Of a stretch of DNA of 64,000 nt, positions 16,250 to 25,173 are shown one piece after another. The stretch lies in NCBI GenBank assembly GCA_030377965.1, contig JAUCGE010000001.1, positions 1-64,000 of the forward strand, in the 5' to 3' direction. This stretch comes from Desulfobacterales bacterium HSG16. GTDB lineage: Bacteria; Desulfobacterota; Desulfobacteria; Desulfobacterales; HSG16. The first letter of the stretch is position 1; every line of letters starts with the position of its first letter. Under the pieces are notes generated by a model. The model did not search any database and was not told where the DNA came from. It saw nothing but the letters and a program-made list of their open reading frames with translations. The position numbers and the translations under genes were made by a program.

Positions 16250-17680
16250 ATGACTAAAAGCGAAGTTGTTTCCCCTAATATCAAAAATTTTATAAAATCT
16301 TTAAGAGATTTAGGCTATTCTTACGAAGTTGCGGTTGCAGATATTATTGATAACAGCATCGCAGCAAGAGCGTCAATCATTACAATTCATACTGTTTCTG
16401 AACCTGAAATGGTGTTCAGTATGCTTGATAACGGCATCGGCATGTCAGAGACAGAGCTTATCGAAGCTATGCGGTTAGCCTCAAAAAACCCTGATGAATT
16501 GAGAGAGAAAGATGATTTAGGACGATTTGGTTTAGGATTAAAAACTGCATCGTTCTCCCAGTGTAGGAAGTTGACCGTTTTATCTAAAAAAGACGATATT
16601 CTCTCGGCTCGACAATGGGATTTAGACTATATTTCCCAACATAATGAATGGTTGCTTATTACTCCTGATAATTATAACAATCTACCTTTAATAAAGGAAT
16701 TAAAAAAGCTTAAAAACGGTACATTAGTAGCATGGGAGACACTTGATCGATGTCAGAAAGAAAAGTTTTCCGATTATATTCAGAATTTACGACGACATCT
16801 TGCGTTGGTTTTTCATCGATTCTTGGAAACTGGGAATAGATTTAACATCCTCAAAATATGGGTAAATAATAACCAGATTTTGCCATTTAACCCATTCAAT
16901 GCGAATCATCCTGCGACACAAGAGATGTCCCCTGAAAAAATAAAATTCTTTGGCTCAACAATAAATATTCAGCCTTTTATTCTCCCTCATCATTCAAATT
17001 TATCACCCCAAGATTACGAGCAATATGCAACACGAGAAGGATATGTTAAATCTCAGGGATTTTATTTGTATAGAGCGGACAGATTGCTCATTCATGGTAC
17101 ATGGTGGGGACTGCATAAAGCTATTGATGCCCATAAACTTGTTAGAGTAAAAATCGACATTCCTAATGATCTTGATCAGCATTGGGGGATTGACATAAAA
17201 AAATCCACTGCCCGCCCCTCGCCTGTGATAAAAAATGATTTAAAAAGAATCATTGCTCAAGTTACTGAAAAGGGGGCACGGCCATTTACTGGAAGGGGAA
17301 GGAAAATTGAAGATAAAACCACAAAACGTTTTTGGCAAATAGTCCCGATAGGCAACGATTTCCGGTTTGCACTTGATTTACAACACCCGATTTACGAGCA
17401 GCTTATTTCCTCGCTCAATGAAGATGCAAAAGAGATACTCAACATTTACCTCAAAGGTTTGCAAGCGTATCTGCCGTTAGAAGCCATTCAAGCAAAACTG
17501 CAACAGAGTCCATATCGAATAAGGCAGGAAACCGCCTTATCGTCTGATGAAGTTCTCGCATTGGCTGAAAAAATAAAATCACTGAATCTAAGTCAAGAGC
17601 ATATTGATAGTTTGATAAAAACAGAACTGTTTAAAAACCATAAGGAGTTATTGCAAAATGGAAATGACAAGCTATCATAG
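16250..17680 (+). CDS. GHKL-type ATPase (MORC/HSP90/MutL-like) of a restriction system
   Basis: A 476-residue protein with an N-terminal GHKL ATP-binding domain: N-box ADIIDNSIAARAS near residue 34, DNGIGMS near 62, and GRFGLGLKTAS near 91 as the ATP-lid glycine motif. The rest resembles the transducer-like region of MORC/MutL-related ATPases described in bacterial restriction-modification operons. It lies 21 nt after the methyltransferase and overlaps the Z1 gene by 23 nt. Probable role: ATP-driven clamp or switch coordinating the Z1 motor and nuclease. The assignment to the defence system rests on gene order and family knowledge. Confidence 0.88.
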   Translation: MTKSEVVSPNIKNFIKSLRDLGYSYEVAVADIIDNSIAARASIITIHTVSEPEMVFSMLDNGIGMSETELIEAMRLASKNPDELREKDDLGRFGLGLKTASFSQCRKLTVLSKKDDILSARQWDLDYISQHNEWLLITPDNYNNLPLIKELKKLKNGTLVAWETLDRCQKEKFSDYIQNLRRHLALVFHRFLETGNRFNILKIWVNNNQILPFNPFNANHPATQEMSPEKIKFFGSTINIQPFILPHHSNLSPQDYEQYATREGYVKSQGFYLYRADRLLIHGTWWGLHKAIDAHKLVRVKIDIPNDLDQHWGIDIKKSTARPSPVIKNDLKRIIAQVTEKGARPFTGRGRKIEDKTTKRFWQIVPIGNDFRFALDLQHPIYEQLISSLNEDAKEILNIYLKGLQAYLPLEAIQAKLQQSPYRIRQETALSSDEVLALAEKIKSLNLSQEHIDSLIKTELFKNHKELLQNGNDKLS

Positions 17681-20294
17681 AATCAAAGATCATATCTTAA
17701 CAATTTTACAGAAACATGGCGGTCGTTTGCCTGCCGATGGAATCAGTTTTGAAATTCAAACTACGAAAAATCTAATTGATATGATGGGGGATAAGTTTGT
17801 ACTAGTTTTACCTGACAAAGATAATAGATTGTCCTCTCTGTCTGAAGATGATTGGGAGCGAATGCAAAGAGAATTTGAAACACTCTTTGATGTTGAAATG
17901 GAGAATGGCGTTTTGATACAAGGAGAAAATCAACAGCAACGGGATAGTGTGTGGTGGAGTACCCTGCAAAAGCAGAAGGGAGAAAATTACTATTGGGAGC
18001 GGTATAAAGAGTATATCAAGAAATCATTTTCACCAGAGGTTGTGAAAACGATTGATGACAATACTGATATTATTATGGATAATATTGAAGATCCCTCAAT
18101 TGGCAGCTTCGATCGATATGGAATGGTGGTTGGTCATGTTCAATCAGGAAAAACGGCTAATTACTCTGCTTTAGTTTGTAAAGCTGCTGATGCAGGATAT
18201 AAGTTTATCGTTATTATTGCGGGCGGAATAAATAATTTACGAAACCAAACACAGAAACGATTGAACGAATCATTTGTAGGGCAGGACAAAGGAATACAAG
18301 TTGGAGCTGGCGTTGGAAATACTCTGCGAGAACGATTGCCAGTCAGCTTAACAACAACAGAGCGAGACTTCAACAAACAAGATGCTGATAGAAATGCACA
18401 ATCGTCGAACTTTGATAATATTAGCACCCCTATCCTTATAGTCATCAAAAAGAATACTAAAACTTTGAGTAATGTTATTTCCTGGCTTGAGAAACAGTAT
18501 AAAAATCAAGTTACCAATCATGCGATGCTGATGATTGATGATGAGTCAGACTATGCAACGATAAACACGAAAGACGAGGAAAATCCAACAGCGATTAATA
18601 AGAAGCTTAGAAAGCTGTTGAGCTTATTTTACAAAAGTGCTTATGTTGCTTATACCGCAACACCTTATGCAAATATTTTCATTGATCACAAAGCAACTGA
18701 TGGTGATTTGGGCAGAGATTTATTTCCAAGAGACTTTATCTTCAGCTTAGATGCGCCAACAAATTACTTCGGAGCACGATCAATTTTTTTGAATAATGGC
18801 GGCAGGCATTTAATTCCCATTGATGATTATTTAGACGACATCCCGCCCAAGCATAAAAAAAATTTCGACCTGCTTTCCATCCCGCCAAGTCTTTATGATG
18901 CAATGCGTTTATTTTTCTTGAATGTTGCGATAAGACATTTGCGTGGTCAAGGATATAAGCACAACAGTATGCTTATTCATGCTACTCGTTTTACAAGGAT
19001 ACATCAAAAGTTGAGCATATTTGTCGATGACTACATTTCAGAGGTAAGAAAAGATGTTCTCTCTTATGGAAAAATGCCTGATGCTCTATTACACAGTGAA
19101 ATTATCAGAGATTTAAAAGCAACACTGGACTTACAGCATCCTGATATAAACTTTCAATGGAATGACATAATTACAAAACTTTGCTCAATCATTGACACCA
19201 TCCTCGTCAGAGAAGTGCATCAAAGTACAGGCCGCCCTTTAGAATATCGTGATGATAGGCCGACGAATGCTATTGTAATTGGAGGAACGAGCTTGTCTCG
19301 CGGGTTTACTCTGGAAGGACTAAGCGTCAGCTATTTTCTCAGAAACACGGTATTCTATGATACGCTTATGCAAATGGGACGCTGGTTTGGCTATCGCCCA
19401 GAATATGAGGACTTATGTAAAATATACACTCCCCAAAGCATTATAGATAATTTCGCTCTTATCATTGAGGCGACAGAAGATTTGATCAGTGATTTCAAAA
19501 TTATGGCTGAGGCTAAAATGACACCGAATGATTTTGGGCTATCCGTAAAACAACATCCTGACAGCGCCCTGCAAGTGACTGCCAGAAATAAACAAAGAAA
19601 TGTACAAGAATTCATCTTTGATATGAAGCTGGCAGGGAAATCGAAGGAAACAAGCTGGCTGTCCGATAAAGAAGAATATCTGAATCATAATCTGCAAGCC
19701 ATAAGAAAAATAGTGTCAGCTTTGCCAATTCACAAACGCACTCCCGTTGCAAATCATTTTCTTTGGAGAAACATTGATAAAGAAACTGTTATGAGCTTCT
19801 TGGCCGATTTTAAAACATATCAAAAGGATCCGCTTGGCATTACTGCTCGTATGCCGATAGAATTCGTTAAGAAGTATGTTGAAGATCGAAATATAACATG
19901 GGATGTGGCACTGTACAGCGGAAGAGGCAAAGAATACGAAATCACTGATTATATTTCTATCAAAAGAGAAGAAAGGAAATTGCAGCGAAAAAATGGACAC
20001 TTTGAGATCAGAAACAGGCAGATATCGTCGGGGAACGCTGAAGCCATTGCACTGCCAGAACAAAAAAGAAGAAAAATAGGCAGCGATCGCAAAGCAACCA
20101 GACGAGAAATGAGCCATCCACTTTTAATGCTGCATATCTTGCAAACAGACGAAGATGATAGATTAGCGGCTTTTGGAGTAAGTTTTCCCGGCAGTGTTTT
20201 AAGTAAGGGGGAAACAGTTAGTCTGAAAATCAACACTGTTTATTACCAAAATCTATTAGAAGAATTGAGGTATGAGGAGGAAGCTGATGATTAG
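17658..20294 (+). CDS. Z1-domain P-loop NTPase (helicase-like)
   Basis: An 878-residue Z1-domain protein. Seen: Walker A GHVQSGKTANY near residues 158-168, a Walker-B-like MIDDESDYATIN near 291, TAYTATPYANIF, and the Z1 signature around residues 540-590 (GGTSLSRGFTLEGL, YDTLMQMGRWFGYR), which resembles superfamily II motifs V and VI. In the CglI restriction enzyme of Corynebacterium a Z1 protein is the ATPase subunit. AAGGAG at 17641 sets the ATG at 17658 inside the end of the GHKL gene. Its stop overlaps the next gene by 8 nt, so these genes are tightly coupled. Confidence 0.92.
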   Translation: MEMTSYHRIKDHILTILQKHGGRLPADGISFEIQTTKNLIDMMGDKFVLVLPDKDNRLSSLSEDDWERMQREFETLFDVEMENGVLIQGENQQQRDSVWWSTLQKQKGENYYWERYKEYIKKSFSPEVVKTIDDNTDIIMDNIEDPSIGSFDRYGMVVGHVQSGKTANYSALVCKAADAGYKFIVIIAGGINNLRNQTQKRLNESFVGQDKGIQVGAGVGNTLRERLPVSLTTTERDFNKQDADRNAQSSNFDNISTPILIVIKKNTKTLSNVISWLEKQYKNQVTNHAMLMIDDESDYATINTKDEENPTAINKKLRKLLSLFYKSAYVAYTATPYANIFIDHKATDGDLGRDLFPRDFIFSLDAPTNYFGARSIFLNNGGRHLIPIDDYLDDIPPKHKKNFDLLSIPPSLYDAMRLFFLNVAIRHLRGQGYKHNSMLIHATRFTRIHQKLSIFVDDYISEVRKDVLSYGKMPDALLHSEIIRDLKATLDLQHPDINFQWNDIITKLCSIIDTILVREVHQSTGRPLEYRDDRPTNAIVIGGTSLSRGFTLEGLSVSYFLRNTVFYDTLMQMGRWFGYRPEYEDLCKIYTPQSIIDNFALIIEATEDLISDFKIMAEAKMTPNDFGLSVKQHPDSALQVTARNKQRNVQEFIFDMKLAGKSKETSWLSDKEEYLNHNLQAIRKIVSALPIHKRTPVANHFLWRNIDKETVMSFLADFKTYQKDPLGITARMPIEFVKKYVEDRNITWDVALYSGRGKEYEITDYISIKREERKLQRKNGHFEIRNRQISSGNAEAIALPEQKRRKIGSDRKATRREMSHPLLMLHILQTDEDDRLAAFGVSFPGSVLSKGETVSLKINTVYYQNLLEELRYEEEADD

Positions 20295-21243
20295 AGAGAC
20301 TAAAAACCCATGGGAAAATATGACAGAATCTTCTCAACGAAGGATTGATTCAGAGACATTGCATAATCTATTCTGGATAACTGATTTGCAAGGGAGTTAT
20401 GGTTTTTACCTAAGAAGGATCCGACAATTTGAAACCACCGAGAATATCGCTAAACTCAAGGGCATCTCAATCGTAAAAAGAAACTCGCAAGATGGAATCG
20501 GTGAGCTTTTCTTGCTCCTGAAGAATAAAGAAGATTGGCAAATTTTTTATGCACTGTGTGAAGATCTTGTGGCTGTGGCCCATAGGTACGGTTCTGAAGA
20601 TCAGATGCTCAATGCTGTTGAGGTCCGCCTGAGGCGCTGGCAGCAATTGTTGAAGCAGGACAGACCACAGGAGATGACCCTTGAAAAACAAATGGGACTG
20701 TTTACAGAACTCCTGTGTCTAAGAGATGTTGTTACACCAAAAGTTGGTATTCGACAGGCTGTCTTTTCCTGGGTCGGCCCTGAGTTTGATAAACAGGATT
20801 TCTTAATTGACAATGCTGTTATCGAAGTCAAGTCATATCGTACCTCTAAAGGTGCTATTATTCATGTGTCTTCGCTTTACCAATTGCACAGCGAAAAAGA
20901 ACCTTTGTTTTTGGTTTCTTATGGGCTGACTCGTTCAAATAACGGCTTATCAATTGAAAATATTACACAAGAAATTAAGTTATTATTGTATGAAGAAGCC
21001 CCTGATACCACAGATGCTTTCGATAATAAACTGATAGAGTATGGTTACATTCCCGAAATTATTAGGGAGCCTTTTTACCATTTTATTGTGGACAAACGCA
21101 GGGCATTTTTTGTTTCGAATGAATTTCCTAAAATTTTTCCTTCTGATATAAAGAGTCAGATTATGTCGGTCAATTACTCAATTGACCTGTCGAAATGTAC
21201 TGAATATGAGGTTATGACCGATTCTTTCTTGAATAAGGCGTAG
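20287..21243 (+). CDS. PD-(D/E)XK motif protein (DUF4420 type)
   Basis: A 318-residue protein of the family annotated PD-(D/E)XK motif protein. Seen: a nuclease-like core FLIDNAVIEVKSY with Asp near 174 and E-V-K at 180-182, then strand HVSSLYQLH. The middle LEKQMGLFTELLCLRD helix precedes it, as in this family. I take it as the DNA-cleaving subunit of the system. The ATG at 20287 follows GAGGAGG (20274-20280); an in-frame ATG at 20272 lacks a site. Overlaps the Z1 stop and is followed 4 nt later by the AIPR gene. Confidence 0.88.
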   Translation: MIRETKNPWENMTESSQRRIDSETLHNLFWITDLQGSYGFYLRRIRQFETTENIAKLKGISIVKRNSQDGIGELFLLLKNKEDWQIFYALCEDLVAVAHRYGSEDQMLNAVEVRLRRWQQLLKQDRPQEMTLEKQMGLFTELLCLRDVVTPKVGIRQAVFSWVGPEFDKQDFLIDNAVIEVKSYRTSKGAIIHVSSLYQLHSEKEPLFLVSYGLTRSNNGLSIENITQEIKLLLYEEAPDTTDAFDNKLIEYGYIPEIIREPFYHFIVDKRRAFFVSNEFPKIFPSDIKSQIMSVNYSIDLSKCTEYEVMTDSFLNKA

Positions 21244-21247
21244 AGCT

Positions 21248-23287
21248 ATGACTAATTTGCATGAATTTCATGAAGATTTTCTTCAGTCTATTCTATCTGA
21301 TGCCGAAAGCAGAGGACTCATGAAGCCGCAGGCATTTTTTGAAAATGTGTGTGAAGAACTACTCAGTATCGGAGATTTGACAAAAAACTATACTGTTGCT
21401 GAGTATACCAAGCGAGGAATAGAAGTTCATGGTTATGATTTTGATGAAGAAAGGAAAATAGTCTCTCTGTTAGTTCATCAATTCTTCCAAGAAGAAGAAA
21501 TTCAAACTCTTACAAAGAACACCATTAATGTAAAATTCAATCGTCTCAAAGCATTCTTCAGCAAATGTACTCAGTCTATTTATCAACATATGGAGGAAAC
21601 CTCAGAAGCATACTCAATGGCATACAACATCCATCAATATCACAGAAGCAATCAAATAGATAAAGCTCGTTTGATCATTTTGACTGACGGCAGGGCCACC
21701 AGAAACCTGATCGAATTGCCATCTGAAAGGATAGGTGATATCGAAATCGAATTTAGAGTTGTTGATATAGAATACCTCTACAAAATCTACTTATCAGAAT
21801 CAACAAATACTGGATTCGAGATAGATGTTGATCTGCCTTGTTTAAAAATCAATGCCAAATCTGATGGCTATGAATCTTATTTATCGTTTCTTTCAGGCCC
21901 TATTATTGCAGAAATCTATGATAAATTCGGTCAAAAACTCTTTGAGCAGAATGTCAGGACTTTTTTGCAGTTTCGTGGAAATGTCAACAAGGGTTTGAGG
22001 AATACTATAGAGTATGTCCCTGAAATGTTTTTTGCGTATAATAATGGGATCACGGCTACCGCTTCTTCTGTTGACTTGGATAAAGAAACCAAGCATATCA
22101 CAAAAATTCGAGATTTTCAAATTGTCAACGGCGGTCAGACGACTTCAGCCATTTATGCAGCTCAAAAAAAAACAAAAGCTGATATATCTGCGGTTGCTGT
22201 TCAAATGAAATTATCCGTAGTCAAGCATAGAGAAAAACAAGATGAATTTGTCTCTAAAGTCGCTGAATATGCTAATACACAAAATAAAATAAACAAGTCA
22301 GATTTCTTTTCAAACAGTCCTTTTCACAAAGAGATGAAAAATTATTCAAAAAGAATTTGGGTTGCGGCAATTGGAGGTTCTCAGAGAAGAACTCACTGGT
22401 TTTATGAAAGAGTGAGAGGAGAATATCTAAACGAACAAGCATACCTTACGAAAGCTGAGAGAAAAAAGTTCCAATTAGAAAATCCTAAACAGCAGCTTTT
22501 CGATAAAACATTCTTGTCAAAAAGCGAAAATGCATGGATGCAAAAACCAGATGTTGTTTCCAAAGGCGCTCAATATAGTTTCTCTAAATTCGCAAAGAAT
22601 ATTACTGACAAAATAGAAGAGGATAACCTTGCCATCACAGAGAGCTTTTTTAAAGATGCAGTTGCCCGTGTCATCTTATTTCGGAGTGTTGAGAAAATGG
22701 TATCAAGAGCTACTTGGTACAATGGAGGATTCAGAGCTCAAACAGTCGCATACACAATTGCTTACCTATCATTTATTATTGATAAAACAGGTATTTATTT
22801 AAATTTTGATATAATTTGGAAAAATCAGTGTTTGCCTCACAGCTTAGTGAAAATATTAGAATGTGTTTCGAAGGCGATTTACTATCAAATCACTACACCG
22901 CCTGAAGGTTTTGCCAATATTTCCCAATGGGCCAAACAAAATCTCTGTTGGCAGAGTATTCAAAAAATAGATTTAGATATATCTATTGATCAAGAACTAC
23001 TTATCAATAAGGAACAGCAAAAATATAACAAACGAAAAGATAAAAAGAACAAAAAAATTGATAATAGTATAGAGATTCAAGCTTTCGTGGTAACCACTGA
23101 CGAAAAAACTTGGAAAAGAATTTTTGAATATTACCAGAAACACAAAGAAACATCTCGATTATCACCAATGCAGATGGATATCTTGAGAAAAAAAGCTACG
23201 GGAAATATAGCAATTCCTTCGGAAAAGCAGTCTAAAATACTGTATAAACTCTATAAACAAGCAGAATCAGAGGGAATTAATCTGTGA
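21248..23287 (+). CDS. AIPR family protein (abortive phage resistance)
   Basis: A 679-residue AIPR-family protein. Seen: the family hallmark around residues 240-310, VNKGLRNTIEY, FFAYNNGITATASS and QIVNGGQTTSAIYAA, followed by VSKVAEYANTQNKIN and FERVRGEY-like segments. The C-terminal 120 residues are Lys-rich and helical. The name comes from a lactococcal abortive infection phage-resistance gene; the biochemical role is not settled. In Z1/GHKL operons it is a regular last gene, so it is likely an effector or recognition subunit. Starts 4 nt after the PD-(D/E)XK gene. Confidence 0.9.
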   Translation: MTNLHEFHEDFLQSILSDAESRGLMKPQAFFENVCEELLSIGDLTKNYTVAEYTKRGIEVHGYDFDEERKIVSLLVHQFFQEEEIQTLTKNTINVKFNRLKAFFSKCTQSIYQHMEETSEAYSMAYNIHQYHRSNQIDKARLIILTDGRATRNLIELPSERIGDIEIEFRVVDIEYLYKIYLSESTNTGFEIDVDLPCLKINAKSDGYESYLSFLSGPIIAEIYDKFGQKLFEQNVRTFLQFRGNVNKGLRNTIEYVPEMFFAYNNGITATASSVDLDKETKHITKIRDFQIVNGGQTTSAIYAAQKKTKADISAVAVQMKLSVVKHREKQDEFVSKVAEYANTQNKINKSDFFSNSPFHKEMKNYSKRIWVAAIGGSQRRTHWFYERVRGEYLNEQAYLTKAERKKFQLENPKQQLFDKTFLSKSENAWMQKPDVVSKGAQYSFSKFAKNITDKIEEDNLAITESFFKDAVARVILFRSVEKMVSRATWYNGGFRAQTVAYTIAYLSFIIDKTGIYLNFDIIWKNQCLPHSLVKILECVSKAIYYQITTPPEGFANISQWAKQNLCWQSIQKIDLDISIDQELLINKEQQKYNKRKDKKNKKIDNSIEIQAFVVTTDEKTWKRIFEYYQKHKETSRLSPMQMDILRKKATGNIAIPSEKQSKILYKLYKQAESEGINL

Positions 23288-23392
23288 GAATGGTGATGTC
23301 TTTACTTAGGCTTAAGCCGTTGTAGACAGGAAACCCCACAAACAGTTCAGCAGATTTTGAAACTCACCGCTCAATAAACAAAGGAAAATCAT

Positions 23393-23662
23393 ATGAAAAA
23401 TATTGTCATCCAAATACCAGAAAAAATCATGACTTCCCTTAAAATGCCGAAGAAACAATGGGAATCCGGCATCAAGACAGAACTTGCTCTTCAACTTTAC
23501 CGGGAAGGTCTGCTCTCTTTTGGCAATGCCCGCCGCCTTTCCGGAATGGACAAGGTCAATTTTCATTATCTTCTTGGTGAGCGTGAAATACCTCGTCAAT
23601 ACGATATTGAAGATTATAAAAAGGACTTGGAAAATCTGGAGAGATGGGAAAAAAAACAATGA
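23393..23662 (+). CDS. UPF0175 family antitoxin
   Basis: An 89-residue protein of the UPF0175 family. Seen: an N-terminal strand IVIQIPEKI, then KTELALQLYREGLLSFGNARRLSGM, the helix-turn-helix-like core, and YLLGEREIPRQYD. Family knowledge: these are usually encoded immediately before DUF3368 PIN-like toxins and act as their antitoxins and DNA-binding repressors. AAAGGA precedes the ATG. It overlaps the next gene by 4 nt, the usual coupling of such pairs. Confidence 0.9.
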   Translation: MKNIVIQIPEKIMTSLKMPKKQWESGIKTELALQLYREGLLSFGNARRLSGMDKVNFHYLLGEREIPRQYDIEDYKKDLENLERWEKKQ

Positions 23663-24144
23663 TCATTTCCAATTCCACACCTTTAATCAATTTTTCCGCC
23701 ATACATCGCCTTGATATTTTAGAAAGTCTTTTCAATACAATATACATCCCCAAGGCGGTAGAGCAGGAACTGTTTCCAAAAGGCATATCTTTTCCAGGTA
23801 ATGAAGATATTAGGAACAGTTCTTTCATCAAAGTATCGAAAATAAAGAATACGCTTCTGTATCACAGTTTCAGAACAGATTTGGACGCTGGTGAAGCGGA
23901 AGCGATCATTCTTGCAATTGAACAGAAAGCGGGTTTGCTCATTCTGGATGAACTCAAAGCCAGATCCGTTGCAGATCATTATGATATTCCATTCACAGGA
24001 TCTATCGGCTGTCTTGTGGAAGCAAAGAAAAAAGGAATTATTTCTGCGATAAGACCGTTAATGGATCAAATGAAGTCTGATGCCAGTTTCTGGATCAATA
24101 AAAAACTTTATCATCAAATTTCAAAAGATAATGATGAGTTGTGA
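23659..24144 (+). CDS. DUF3368 PIN-like toxin
   Basis: A 161-residue PIN-fold protein of the DUF3368 family. Seen: the start MIISNSTPLINFSAI with the first acidic-site region (here Asn-Ser instead of the usual Asp), LDAGEAEAIILAIEQ with acidic residues, LILDELKAR with Asp/Glu, and GSIGCLVEAKKKG at the C-terminus. PIN toxins cleave RNA at a cluster of acidic residues. The ATG at 23659 overlaps the antitoxin stop (ATGA); an ATG 15 nt upstream would add five Lys-rich residues not typical of the family. Probably a plasmid-like stabiliser of the island edge. Confidence 0.88.
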   Translation: MIISNSTPLINFSAIHRLDILESLFNTIYIPKAVEQELFPKGISFPGNEDIRNSSFIKVSKIKNTLLYHSFRTDLDAGEAEAIILAIEQKAGLLILDELKARSVADHYDIPFTGSIGCLVEAKKKGIISAIRPLMDQMKSDASFWINKKLYHQISKDNDEL

Positions 24145-24450
24145 TGTTTACACCTCAGTCATTTGCAGGCTCCAAGCAGAAACACCGATGGAAAGGAGTA
24201 GCTATCGGCCTGGGTGCAGCAGGTTATAACAATTCATCCTGCTATTACCCGGCTTCTTCCCGGCCATATCGGTAGCACTATGTTCCCCATCACCGTCCAG
24301 TAAGATATGAAATGCCTAAAAATGGCCATTGAAAAATCCGTAGAGTATGGGTGGAACCTGTTTACGAATGGGTCGAAGATTCCTGGATCAGCATTAAGCA
24401 ACAGCCCGGATACTGGAAAGAAGATCGTGTGTGGGTAAGTTATCGATAAA
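24145..24450 (+). pseudogene. Decayed copy of the secreted glycine-zipper protein
   Basis: This stretch aligns by eye with codons 20 to the end of the gene at 13200: the QSFAGSKQKHRW region, the Tyr/Pro part and the end GYWKEDRVWVSYR. The signal-peptide start is missing, in-frame stops occur (TAG after the RPYR codons, TGA after the NGH codons), and a block between the glycine zipper and the Asn-rich linker is deleted. It is closer to the 13200 copy than to the one at 30156. The promoter element present at the other two copies is absent here. Confidence 0.85.
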
Positions 24451-24600
24451 GACTATCGAAAATATTAAGGCCATAGTGGCCGAAGTATGTAAAAAAACAG
24501 GCAGCCGTCATGGCTGCCTGGATTTTTTGATCAATGACAAAAGGAACAGCTAAAAAATTGAGAGGTGTGGATAAAGATGTGGATGTAGACTCGGAGTTTT
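24451..24600 (+). pseudogene. Remnant of the MNT nucleotidyltransferase start
   Basis: Directly after the decayed secreted gene comes sequence homologous to 13714-13840, including the GGCCATAGTGGCC block, the CAGGCAG...CTGCCTG hairpin and AAAGGAACAGCTAAA. Frame breaks and the missing downstream domain show it is not coding. The homologous stretch continues to about 24590 and then ends. Confidence 0.7.
24498..24528 (+). terminator. Hairpin with T-tract in MNT remnant
   Basis: Arms around CAGGCAGCC (24498) and GGCTGCCTG (ending 24520) form a near-perfect stem with TCA in the loop, followed by GATTTTTT. It resembles a Rho-independent terminator. The same hairpin is coding sequence of the nucleotidyltransferase in the copy at 13754. 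Confidence 0.55.
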
Positions 24601-24656
24601 GAAATTTCAGCAATCGCATATGGTGGGCAAACGCGGCTGTGTAATTTTTTTAATTT

Positions 24657-25019
24657 TTACGTCCAGTGTCCTTCGACATTTGCACCATCTGAAAAGCTGA
24701 GTTTGCCGTCATTGAATGATCTGACAGCATCTTTGATAGTGCCTTTGGCATCATTTACTACCTTTATTTTTCCGGCATCAAGGACTTTAAAAGCATTGGG
24801 GCCGCAAAAGCCCGTCAGCAGGACACTGGCTCCCTTGTCGCTTACTGCGGTGGCAGCCTGGATACCGGCTCCTTTAAAGGCATTTACGTTTTCACTGTTA
24901 TCAATCGCTTCAAATTCAAGAGTTTCTGGATCGACAATGATTATATACGCAGCTCTTCCAAAACGCGGGTCAAGCTGTGATTCGAGATCCGGGCCTTTGG
25001 ATGTAACGGCTATTTTCAT
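24657..25019 (-). CDS. ORP-like NifX/NifB-domain protein
   Basis: A 120-residue protein of the dinitrogenase iron-molybdenum cofactor (NifX/NifB C-terminal) fold. Seen: the start MKIAVTSKGPDLES, DPRFGRA, GAGIQAATAVSDKGASVLLTG and FCGPNAFKVL. Length and the DPRFGRA start fit the orange protein of Desulfovibrio, which binds a Mo-Cu-S cluster non-covalently. In Desulfovibrio the orp genes sit with MinD-like ATPases and a sigma-54 regulator, as here. Metal binding cannot be judged from sequence. Last gene of the minus-strand cluster. Confidence 0.85.
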   Translation of the reverse strand: MKIAVTSKGPDLESQLDPRFGRAAYIIIVDPETLEFEAIDNSENVNAFKGAGIQAATAVSDKGASVLLTGFCGPNAFKVLDAGKIKVVNDAKGTIKDAVRSFNDGKLSFSDGANVEGHWT

Positions 25020-25096
25020 CAGTATTTCCTTTTTTTTATTACCAGGCGATTCAATTATAATCTATTGAATGCATGGCGAAATTCCATCCTGCAAAA

Positions 25097-25155
25097 GATG
25101 GCGGGGACGGAACCCCGCCCTACCATATCGGGTATTTTATTTATTGGGAAATCCC
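25097..25155 (-). repeat. Dispersed hairpin repeat, copy C (reverse)
   Basis: On the minus strand it reads GGATTTCCC, AATAAAATACCC, then GGTAGGGCGGGGTTCCGTCC and CCCGCCATC. The G/C-rich part GGCGGGGACGGAACCCCGCC forms a stem-loop. It lies between the two NifX-type genes and could act on the operon mRNA. Confidence 0.82.
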
Positions 25156-25173
25156 TTAAACCCAGCCGTTAAT

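Noticed and set aside
14486-23287. DISARM or BREX system
   Set aside because: No DrmA/DrmB helicase, phospholipase D, BrxC/PglY, PglZ or BrxL homologue; the methyltransferase is C5 type with Vsr.
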